Source of the DNA: Clostridiales bacterium FE2011
GTDB taxonomy: Bacteria; Bacillota; Clostridia; Christensenellales; Aristaeellaceae
Reading direction: 5' to 3'
Assembly (NCBI GenBank): GCA_017569305.1
Contig: CP069418.1
Location: 2,294,001-2,358,000, forward strand
DNA length: 64,000 nt
Part shown: positions 57,339 to 64,000 of the stretch, in pieces
Layout of the letters: each line of letters starts with the position of its first letter
Numbering within the stretch: the stretch's first letter is position 1
Made by a program: the position numbers and the translations under genes
Notes under the pieces: generated by a model
What the model was told of the DNA's origin: nothing
Seen by the model: the letters and a program-made list of their open reading frames with translations, nothing else
Database searches by the model: none

Positions 57339-58424
57339 TCAGTTTCTTCTCCTGTCCTTGCCGAATACTTTGTAATAGCTGGCTTTTTCCACGTACATCA
57401 TTTCGTCGGATTCCTTCATCATTTCGTTGACGGACTTCCGGCTGCCCTCTGTGCAGCTGTATCCGATTGCGCAGCTGTATTTTGTTTCGGAGACGTTCTT
57501 CCGGATGCGCCTGACCAGCTGGAGAACGTCATCCAAGGTACATTTCCGGCAGATGATCAGGAACTCGTCTCCGCCGATACGATAGACGGACTGGTGGACT
57601 TTGGCTGCCTGGGTGAAACACAGCGCGAGGGTGGCCAATGCTTCATCCCCGGCGGCATGGCCATGGGTGTCGTTGATGACCTTCAGGCCGTTCATGTCGA
57701 TGGAAACAATGCCCGTTATTTTCTCCGGCTCGGTCTCCATGTCAGCATAGCAGGCCTGGCGGTTCAGCACTTTGGTCAGCGAATCGTTGATTGTCAGGCC
57801 TTGGATGGAAAAAAGATAGTAGGTAAACAGCGCAATCGCGATGGTCTCACAGAAGACATGGGAGAAGATGGGACCGAAAATGAAGGGCAGGAAAACCCCG
57901 CTGCCCATCGCGAAGGCGAAGAAGAAGACGGGGATCAGATCATTGAACTGCTTGCTGCTGCGCTTGTACAGGATATAAATGATGAGCGAGCCGTAGATTC
58001 CCGGGATAACGTAGGGCAGCAGCCTCAGGGGACCGTACTGGATCGTGCCGTCCGGCAGTATCCGGGTGATGGTGCCGGTGAAGATGGAAATGAAGCAGAT
58101 CGCCATTGTGACAATGGCGGGAATAAAGATGGTTTTCCGGAGCTTTTTCACCAGGGTATAGAGCACCTGCGCGTCGATAAACGGGGTGGCGCTGTACCGG
58201 ATAAACATCAGGTACGGCCGGCCTTTCCAGACAATGCCCCGGTCATCCAGTGCGAACTCGATATACACGGAAATGGAAAGGAACACCACTTCGAAGATCA
58301 GCAGGGTCATGCGTTTGGCAAAGGTTTTATCCATGAAGGCCGTGGATCGCAGGGACACCAAAAAGGCAAGCGAAACCAGGATGAGAGCCCAGTTCTGGAC
58401 GAAATAATCTCTCAACATGGTCAT
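57339..58424 (-). CDS. Diguanylate cyclase, tandem paralogue
   Basis: A 361-residue protein closely related to 55986-57071: MTMLRDYFVQNWALILVSLA at the start, several spans, and a GGDEF domain with SIDMNGLKVINDTHGHAAGD and RIGGDEFLIIC. ATG at 58424 has GGAGG nine bases upstream. The gene pair arose by duplication; the repeats and hairpin after each stop were copied with them. No EAL or PilZ domain protein was seen in the window. Confidence 0.84.
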   Translation of the reverse strand: MTMLRDYFVQNWALILVSLAFLVSLRSTAFMDKTFAKRMTLLIFEVVFLSISVYIEFALDDRGIVWKGRPYLMFIRYSATPFIDAQVLYTLVKKLRKTIFIPAIVTMAICFISIFTGTITRILPDGTIQYGPLRLLPYVIPGIYGSLIIYILYKRSSKQFNDLIPVFFFAFAMGSGVFLPFIFGPIFSHVFCETIAIALFTYYLFSIQGLTINDSLTKVLNRQACYADMETEPEKITGIVSIDMNGLKVINDTHGHAAGDEALATLALCFTQAAKVHQSVYRIGGDEFLIICRKCTLDDVLQLVRRIRKNVSETKYSCAIGYSCTEGSRKSVNEMMKESDEMMYVEKASYYKVFGKDRRRN

Positions 58425-58624
58425 GCTGACGATCCTCCACAAAAGACAGTTGCAGAACGCCGGTCCTTTATGTACCGGTTTAATTGTGTATAATATACCA
58501 TACAACCGTGCAACTGAAAAGGATTGCATTCATTTGCTTTCGTTCTTTCTCCGTACTTCACTTTAATGAAGCGGGGAGAAAGAGTTACAGATGAACGGGA
58601 AAAACGGCATAGAAGTATAGCAAA

Positions 58625-58676
58625 CAGTCACAAAAAATGACATAAAAACACGCCTGAAAGTCACAAAAAATGTGAT
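58625..58676. repeat. Direct repeats of GTCACAAAAAATG
   Basis: CAGTCACAAAAAATGACA and AAGTCACAAAAAATGTGA, about 35 bases apart, in the region between the GGDEF and zinc-ribbon genes. Confidence 0.6.
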
Positions 58677-58721
58677 AAGCAAAGCGGACGCCGAAAGATG
58701 TCTTCAGTGTCCGCATTCATT

Positions 58722-59138
58722 TTACTTTTCTTTTCTTCCCGCGCCGCAGCTTTCGCAGATTTTGTAATCCTCTTCCTGTGCGGTGCCGCAGTAGGGGCAG
58801 AACACATATTTCTTCTGCCGGGGCTGCGGAGCCGGCGCCTGAATCGGAGACTCTTTCCTGCCTGTTTGTCCGGGGGCGTCCATCTCTTTGGGATTAAACT
58901 GTTCCACCGGAGACTCCATGGTGGTGTTTTCTTCTTCATCGCCGGGGTTGCTGCTTTCGGAACTATGCCCCAGCAAAGCACCGATGGTAAACAGTATGCC
59001 AAAGGCCGGTAACACGATCCTGGCTACCGGCCAGGGGGAATCTGCCGTAATACTGAAAGCAGCCGTGGTCCAGAGGACGCCGAAACCGGCCACGATGAGT
59101 CTGCCGATTTTTTCATTTTTAGGGTTTGTGTTTTTCAT
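58722..59138 (-). CDS. Membrane protein with C-terminal zinc ribbon
   Basis: A 138-residue protein with two spans (about 12-32 and 38-57), a disordered acidic/Pro-rich linker, and a C-terminal zinc ribbon (CPYCGTAQEEDYKICESCGAG). It is of the widespread zinc-ribbon membrane protein kind with no known function. CCGGAGG precedes the ATG. The stretch 58529-58721 upstream of the GGDEF gene holds two GTCACAAAAAATG repeats. Confidence 0.65.
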   Translation of the reverse strand: MKNTNPKNEKIGRLIVAGFGVLWTTAAFSITADSPWPVARIVLPAFGILFTIGALLGHSSESSNPGDEEENTTMESPVEQFNPKEMDAPGQTGRKESPIQAPAPQPRQKKYVFCPYCGTAQEEDYKICESCGAGRKEK

Positions 59139-59421
59139 GGTTATGCCTCCGGGGTTATGGCTTTAGGTTGTTGTTTCCTGCCGTTGCATATTTAACAATA
59201 CTATAACAAAAGTGAGAAAAGGTTGCAAATGTACGGATAATTTTGTATCCTGCTTGCAGAAGAAATCGTTTCTCAGTTCTGCTTTTTTCTGTTCTGCGCG
59301 CGAAAAACACAGCAAAAACATTTCAAACTACGGCATTTGGCCGCCTTGAAACGTTTGTATAAGCAGAGAAGCTTTTTGTCCGGGAGGAACCGGTATAACT
59401 GAAAAAAGGGGTAGGTTGGAT

Positions 59422-59985
59422 ATGTTTGCAAACATCGGCACCAAACTGAAAAAGACGGCCAGGTTCGTCTGCTGGGCCGGGATTATTCTCTCGATCATCT
59501 ATGGGGTCTATATGATTATCAAGGGAATTGAGATGACAGATTATTACGAAACCCAGGCCACCGGGTACAGTGCGATTATTTGGGGCGTTGCGGCTCTCAT
59601 AATGGGCCCGGTTTTCAGCTGGATCACGGGCCTGCTCCTGTATGTCTTCGGGGATCTGTCGGACCGGCTGACGAGCGTTGAGGCGGGCGTGAAGGAAATC
59701 TGCGCGGACCTGAATCCGTTGGCTGCCGCCCAGGAGAAGGCCTTTGCGGCCACGGAGGATCCGGATGACGAGCGATGGGAGTCTGTCCGTTCCTTCCTGG
59801 AGGAAATGGAAAAGGAAAAGAACGCCGTGAGCATCTGGATCCTCTGGCGGAAGTATAAGCTGAGCGATAAATACAGGAATGCGGACGAGTATATCCGCAA
59901 GCACAGAACCCTGGAGATGATGAACGGGGAAACGGAAAAGATCGGAGAACTCCGGAAAAACATCCGGAGCCTGCTGAGCAAATAA
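59422..59985 (+). CDS. Two-span membrane protein with cytoplasmic helical tail
   Basis: A 187-residue protein: two spans (about 17-35 and 48-78), then a charged helical C-terminal half (residues 85-187) with EEDPDDERWESVRSFLEEME-like composition. ATG at 59422 has AAGGGG upstream; a TTG two codons earlier lacks spacing. The family was not recognised. The gene is followed 15 bases later by a truncated secreted-protein gene. Confidence 0.55.
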   Translation: MFANIGTKLKKTARFVCWAGIILSIIYGVYMIIKGIEMTDYYETQATGYSAIIWGVAALIMGPVFSWITGLLLYVFGDLSDRLTSVEAGVKEICADLNPLAAAQEKAFAATEDPDDERWESVRSFLEEMEKEKNAVSIWILWRKYKLSDKYRNADEYIRKHRTLEMMNGETEKIGELRKNIRSLLSK

Positions 59986-60000
59986 AAGGGGGACAGGAGA

Positions 60001-60417
60001 ATGATGCGCAGAATGCTGATACTTTTCATGGCGCTGATCATGGTTTGTTCCGTCTGCCTGGGAGAGGCGGCGGACGCGGATGCTGGAACAGGCGCGGCGG
60101 AAGCTGCGGCGGAGGCTATGGCGGACGCGGCGGAAGAGGATGAGCGCCTTGCGTCCTTTGAAAGCTGGCAGACGCGGATCGGCAACGTGACGGTCGCCCT
60201 GCCCGGGATTCCGACTGCCTGCAACCCTGAAGGGGACTGGGAAGGCTATTGGAAAAACAGCCTCTACGTCTGGGGCAACTGCGTCCATGATCAAAACGGA
60301 CACCGGGGACAGTCCCCGGTGTCCATTTTCAGGCAGAAGGAACAGTCCTCCGGCCTCTTTCGTTCTGATAAATGGAGACCGGAAAAGGAAAACAGAAAAA
60401 GGAGATGCGCAGGATGA
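60001..60417 (+). pseudogene. Secreted protein gene apparently truncated by a palindromic repeat
   Basis: It begins as an exported protein (signal peptide MMRRMLILFMALIMVCSVCL, then an Ala/Glu-rich stretch and FESWQTRIGNVTVALPGIPT). After residue about 97 the frame runs into the GGGGACAGTCCCC palindrome (60298-60324) and continues as basic, low-complexity residues (RPEKENRKRRCAG). That tail is likely not native, so the natural 3' part is missing. Strong GGAGA precedes the ATG. Confidence 0.55.
60298..60324. repeat. Palindromic element GGACACCGGGGACAGTCCCC-type, copy 1
   Basis: A 27-base palindrome (GGACACCGGGGAC-A-GTCCCCGGTGTCC). Other copies lie at 61829-61852 and 63505-63531. Confidence 0.85.
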
Positions 60418-61811
60418 ATGTGAAAAGGCTGCTGAGCGGGCTTGCGGCCTGCATGCTGCTGACGCTGGTGCTCTGTGTGCCCGCTGCCTATGCGGGCGAG
60501 GAGACGGTAACCGTTCAGGCGCCGGGGAAAGGGGTGGAGGTTTATTCTTCTTACACCGCAAAGAAACCGTCAGGAATTCTGTATAACGGCTATATGTCCA
60601 CAACCTATCCCAATTATAAAAACAACCGGAGCGCATTCAGCCTGAACGGCGAATACGAAGCGTATCTCGTTTTTGAGCAGGCGGAGGAACTGATTCCGGA
60701 AATCTATAATCCTTTTGGCGGAGATGGTTACGAAGAAGTCTATAAATCCATGCTGTGCAACGCCTTTGAGGCGGAAGTATGCGTGGAGAAAACGCCGCTG
60801 TACCTGAAGCCGGAGGGGAAGAAGACCTCCATGACCTGTTACAGGGGAACCCGCACGGTCGTCTGGGGAGAATTCGGCGGCCGGTATTTTGTGGATGACT
60901 ATGGAATCACCGGGTTTATTGACAAAAAGCACCTGTCAAAGATCGCGGATCTCAGCTTCTGGGACGCGAACAAAGCGCCGTATAAGGACGGATACGAGGA
61001 ACGCTTTGAGGAGAAGACAGTAATCACTGACGGCGGGCATATCCATATCGGCGATGGATACTTTCTGGAAAACGGCGATAAGGTCCGCGTCAGGGCATAT
61101 ACCGGAAACGGACAGGTCCAGCTGCTGGATTACGGTTTTATTGAAGGCCGGTTCCTGGATCCGGAAGGAGATCACAGCACAAACAATGTTTATGCCGTGG
61201 TGAAGACGGACAGTCCGCTCAACCGCCTGCGGGTAAAATCACTCTATATCAATGACTGGGAAAAGAAGCTTTGCTCCGGCGTGCGGGTGGAGGTGCTGGA
61301 GATAAACGGTCAGAATGCGCTGATCAGCCTGAAAGGAGCCAATAAAAGCGAACGCGTTACCGGAACGGTCCAGAAGAAATACCTCGCCTTTGGAGAGGAC
61401 GGGGAGAAAGTAAAAAACGGCTGCACCAGGGTTGCCCTGACGGAGAATTATGCGGATAACTGGGGTGACTATGCGAACTCCGCCGGTACTGTTCTGACGG
61501 TGGTTGGGTGCGAAGTGCCTCCTACAGCAGGGATTGTAGACCAGCTCCTGGTGATGACCGAAGCCGGTGAACTGTTTGCGTTGTACAACGAGAATGGAAT
61601 CCTGGAGCCTCTCGATCCGGCCGGGTATCAGGCAAAGATAACCACAGAGCTGATCTTCAGGGAAAAGCCGAACAAGAACGGCAAGAAGATTCAGAGTCTC
61701 CCCAAGGGCGCCAGGGTGGAAGTGCTTTTGCGCGGGGAATGCTGGACGATGATCCGCCATAACAAAAAGACCGGTTATGTCATGAGCCGGTATCTGAAGT
61801 TCCTGCAGTGA
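60414..61811 (+). CDS. Secreted protein with C-terminal SH3-like domain
   Basis: A 465-residue exported protein: signal peptide (LLSGLAACMLLTLVLCVPAA, residues 5-24), a long beta-rich region, and a C-terminal SH3_3 domain (about 410-465, LIFREKPNKNGKKIQSLPKG then GYVMSRYLKF). ATG at 60414 overlaps the previous frame by four bases. It may bind the cell wall. The next gene is an ABC exporter on the same strand. Confidence 0.7.
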   Translation: MNVKRLLSGLAACMLLTLVLCVPAAYAGEETVTVQAPGKGVEVYSSYTAKKPSGILYNGYMSTTYPNYKNNRSAFSLNGEYEAYLVFEQAEELIPEIYNPFGGDGYEEVYKSMLCNAFEAEVCVEKTPLYLKPEGKKTSMTCYRGTRTVVWGEFGGRYFVDDYGITGFIDKKHLSKIADLSFWDANKAPYKDGYEERFEEKTVITDGGHIHIGDGYFLENGDKVRVRAYTGNGQVQLLDYGFIEGRFLDPEGDHSTNNVYAVVKTDSPLNRLRVKSLYINDWEKKLCSGVRVEVLEINGQNALISLKGANKSERVTGTVQKKYLAFGEDGEKVKNGCTRVALTENYADNWGDYANSAGTVLTVVGCEVPPTAGIVDQLLVMTEAGELFALYNENGILEPLDPAGYQAKITTELIFREKPNKNGKKIQSLPKGARVEVLLRGECWTMIRHNKKTGYVMSRYLKFLQ

Positions 61812-61828
61812 GCATGGATACCGGGGAG

Positions 61829-61852
61829 ACACCGGGGACAGTTCCCGGTGCC
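61829..61852. repeat. Palindromic element GGGGACAGTTCCC, copy 2
   Basis: ACACCGGGGACAGTTCCCGG then TGCC, between the SH3 protein and the ABC exporter. Confidence 0.75.
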
Positions 61853-61873
61853 TGCGATAAAAGGATGGGGACT

Positions 61874-63496
61874 ATGAAACATTTCCGAAGGATTGTTAAA
61901 AGCTATTTGCGAAGGAACCTGTTTTCGTTCACCGGTTCCATCTTTCTTTGCGTCTTTGCCGCGCTGCTTGCAATGCTTCCCGCAAAGCTGATCCAGCTGA
62001 TTATTGACGATGGCTTCCTGAAGAAAGATATGCCGATGCTCATCAAACTGATCCTGGCATTGGCGTTTACCTATCTTTTCAAATACGCATTTACGTACTT
62101 TTCAAACAAACTCCTTATTTACCTGGGGAATGGCCTTCTTAAGGAAGTGAAAGCGGGCATCTATGACCAGCTGATGACGATGGACCTTTCCTTCTATACC
62201 GGGAACGACGTGGGATACATCAATGCCCGTGTGGAAGAAGTGAGTGCCATTGACGCACTCTTTTCCACGCAAAGCCTTTCCCTTGTGTCAGCGCTGCTGG
62301 AATTCATTTTTGCCCTGGTGATCCTGCTGTCGCTCAGCTGGAAGATTCTGCTGATGCTGCTGATTCCTGTCCCGATCCTTATTTTTGCAGTGGTTCTTGT
62401 TTCCGGCAAACTCAACAAGCAGGTTAAGGAGGCCCTGAATCATTCTGCGGAATACGCAGGCAAGGTGCAGGATACGCTTCGGGGAATGGAAACCGTAAAA
62501 TCCCAGGGCCTTGAGGATGTTGAGAAAGAAAAGATCGACAATTATAACCGAACCGCCCTGGACAGCCAGAAAAAGCAGTCCAATACCATCAACGGTTTCT
62601 CGGTGGGGATGGGATCTGTCAGTTCCATTCTTACGGTGATCATTTATCTCATCGGCGGCATCTATTTTATAAAAGGAGAGGTGACAATGGGTTCATTTGT
62701 CGCGCTCTCGAACTATGCGGGCAAACTGTATGCGCCGATCCTGTCCTATGCAGGCACCGCGGTTATCCTTCAGCCGGCAATCACAGCCTTAAAGCGTGTT
62801 TCCGATTTCTTCTTCAGCGATTCGAAACATCCGGCGGCGGGTGTAAAGAAAAACCTGGGCAGTATTCAGCAGATAGAGTACAGCAATATTGCTTTTTCAT
62901 ACAGCGATCAGACGGATCTGATTCATGGTTTTAATATGCGGATAGGGAAAGGAGAGCGGGTTCAGCTTGTCGGGCGCAACGGCTCAGGGAAAAGCACCCT
63001 GATCAGGATGCTGCTTCAGCTGGTTAAGCCAAATGAAGGCACGGTGTCGATCAACGGCGTTTCACTGGATGATATCGAGCATTCTTCCCTCATCAGCTGC
63101 GTTTCGTATGTTTCCCAGCATAGTTATGTTTTCAACGAAAGTGTGGAGAAGAACATTTTCTATGGCGTGGAAGCACCGCGCACAGATTCCCGTTACCGTC
63201 AGATCATAGAGGGGCTGGGGCTCGACACAGTCATAGACCGCCTGGCTTCGGAAGGCGATGAACGCATTGGAGAAAACGGCTCCCGCCTTTCCGGAGGAGA
63301 AATCCAGAAAATCTGTATTGCCAGGGCTTTGCTGCTCAACAGGGACATGTTCATTTTTGATGAAGCCACATCCAATCTGGATGCGGACGCCATCGCATAT
63401 CTTATCGATACAGTAAAAGCATCAGACGCGACCTGGCTGATTGTTGATCACCAGAATGATTTCGGCGATCTTGGTTTCAGGAAGGTATTTATATAG
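61874..63496 (+). CDS. ABC exporter, fused permease and ATPase
   Basis: A 540-residue protein: ABC transmembrane domain with six spans (residues about 15-310) and ATPase domain (about 325-540) with Walker A GRNGSGKSTLIRM, signature LSGGEIQKICIARAL and Walker B MFIFDEATSNLD. No N-terminal C39 peptidase is present. It exports a lipid, peptide or drug; substrate is unknown. GGATGGGG precedes ATG at 61874. It is downstream of the secreted SH3 protein. Confidence 0.9.
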   Translation: MKHFRRIVKSYLRRNLFSFTGSIFLCVFAALLAMLPAKLIQLIIDDGFLKKDMPMLIKLILALAFTYLFKYAFTYFSNKLLIYLGNGLLKEVKAGIYDQLMTMDLSFYTGNDVGYINARVEEVSAIDALFSTQSLSLVSALLEFIFALVILLSLSWKILLMLLIPVPILIFAVVLVSGKLNKQVKEALNHSAEYAGKVQDTLRGMETVKSQGLEDVEKEKIDNYNRTALDSQKKQSNTINGFSVGMGSVSSILTVIIYLIGGIYFIKGEVTMGSFVALSNYAGKLYAPILSYAGTAVILQPAITALKRVSDFFFSDSKHPAAGVKKNLGSIQQIEYSNIAFSYSDQTDLIHGFNMRIGKGERVQLVGRNGSGKSTLIRMLLQLVKPNEGTVSINGVSLDDIEHSSLISCVSYVSQHSYVFNESVEKNIFYGVEAPRTDSRYRQIIEGLGLDTVIDRLASEGDERIGENGSRLSGGEIQKICIARALLLNRDMFIFDEATSNLDADAIAYLIDTVKASDATWLIVDHQNDFGDLGFRKVFI

Positions 63497-63504
63497 TGAA
63501 CAAC

Positions 63505-63531
63505 GGACACTGGGGACTGTCCCCAGTGTCC
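63505..63531. repeat. Palindromic element GGGGACTGTCCCC, copy 3
   Basis: A 27-base palindrome, GGACACTGGGGAC-T-GTCCCCAGTGTCC, 9 bases after the ABC exporter stop. Confidence 0.85.
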
Positions 63532-63599
63532 ACTTTTGCGGTTCTCCCTGTATCCAGTATTTTTCGTGCCGCTTCCGTCCTGTCATCCTGTCTTTATGC

Positions 63600-63605
63600 T
63601 ATACT
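63600..63605 (+). promoter_or_regulatory. Extended -10 promoter of the symporter gene
   Basis: TGC precedes TATACT, 42 bases before the ATG at 63648. No good -35 is visible. Confidence 0.4.
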
Positions 63606-63647
63606 GTTATCAACAGTTCAAAACCATATAGAAAGCAGGAAGACAGT

Positions 63648-64000
63648 ATGAAAACCAGACGTCTGACAAAAAAGGAAATGTGGATTTTTGCGGTTGGCCA
63701 GCTGGGCTGGTCCATCCTCAGCGGCATCATCAACACCTGGCTTGTGACCTTCTACCTGCCGACGCAGAGCTCGGTGGACGCGGGCGCGAAGTTCTATGTG
63801 CCGACGGGCCTGGTGATCTTCGGCGTGCTGACGGTGCTCGGCCTGATCACCTTTTTTTGCCGGATCTTTGACGCGGTGACGGATCCCTGGATCGCGTCGC
63901 TCTCCGACCGGAGCCGGAACCCGAAGGGCCGGCGCATTCCCTTTATGCAGAAAGCGGCCATTCCCTTTGCCGTGATTACAATCCTTGTGTTCTTCGCCCC
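63648..64000 (+). CDS. GPH-family cation/sugar symporter (5' part)
   Basis: The first 117 codons are in the window, open to its end. It begins MKTRRLTKKEMWIFAVGQLG and contains RIFDAVTDPWIASLSDRSRN then PKGRRIPFM, the GPH (glycoside-pentoside-hexuronide) family signature in which the aspartates bind Na+ and sugar. At least three spans are visible. It probably imports a glycoside or uronide. It has its own promoter. Confidence 0.88.
   Translation, partial: MKTRRLTKKEMWIFAVGQLGWSILSGIINTWLVTFYLPTQSSVDAGAKFYVPTGLVIFGVLTVLGLITFFCRIFDAVTDPWIASLSDRSRNPKGRRIPFMQKAAIPFAVITILVFFA

Noticed and set aside
57312..58493. Long + strand open frame across the second GGDEF gene
   Set aside because: Antisense shadow; the - strand carries intact GGDEF motifs. 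A similar shadow covers the first GGDEF gene (56304-57050).
61874..63496. ABC exporter as the transporter of the leader-type peptide at 4003
   Set aside because: No C39 peptidase domain is present and the genes are 57 kb apart; nothing links them.
1..64000. tRNA genes or att sites marking prophage ends
   Set aside because: No tRNA-like cloverleaf or integrase gene was noticed near either end of the tail module, so integration boundaries cannot be stated.

Overview
The window looks like a chromosomal segment of a Gram-positive, anaerobic gut or rumen Clostridia-type bacterium. The grounds are strong GGAGG ribosome-binding sites, GTG/TTG starts, a polyferredoxin/thioredoxin operon, ferredoxin-containing aldo-keto reductase, ECF sigma pairs, a manganese riboswitch before mntP, CPBP and rhomboid proteases and a TagF-like transferase. 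No rRNA, tRNA, CRISPR array or transposase gene was seen. The exact taxon is not determinable by eye.

Left third (about 0.2-18.9 kb): a complete-looking contractile phage tail module on the + strand, in canonical order: sheath, tube, tail-assembly chaperone with a -1 frameshift site, short tape measure, Dit-like protein, baseplate plug, hub, Gp138-type spike, gp25-like wedge, baseplate J, DUF2612 wedge, endolysin, XhlA-like protein and holin. No portal, terminase or capsid gene was seen in the window. The module is split into several pieces by unrelated host-type genes, mostly on the - strand: HD protein, small membrane protein, SH3 protein with a leader-type peptide, histidine phosphatase, acetyltransferase, Ca2+ exchanger, DUF6483, phosphodiesterase, and an ECF sigma/receptor pair. 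This suggests a tailocin-like or domesticated tail locus that has accumulated insertions.

Middle (19-45 kb): surface LRR protein, CPBP protease, three further ECF sigma/membrane-protein pairs (the last two with giant repeated ectodomains), MATE pump, free-methionine sulfoxide reductase, a thiol-redox operon, a MetE-like enzyme divergent from a LysR regulator, a flavodoxin-like oxidoreductase, an HD hydrolase and the riboswitch-mntP unit. Right part (45-64 kb): YgjP-type peptidase, secreted proteins, SLOG protein, thioesterase, rhomboid, aldo-keto reductase, a phage-type DUF1492 regulator pair, a YidC-TagF fusion protein, two tandem diguanylate cyclases, secreted SH3 proteins, an ABC exporter and the start of a GPH sugar symporter.

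Intergenic space is unusually rich in repeats. There are four families of tandem 7-base repeats (AATTCAT, GTAGGAR, ACTTAAA, ATGCATA), hairpin arrays separated by 7-base spacers, a dispersed GTTGTCAT...ATCTCC palindromic element, GGGGACAGTCCCC palindromes, and a structured element with compensatory base changes across four copies. Many of these abut or supply the stop codons of the tail genes, and one lies in frame inside the endolysin.
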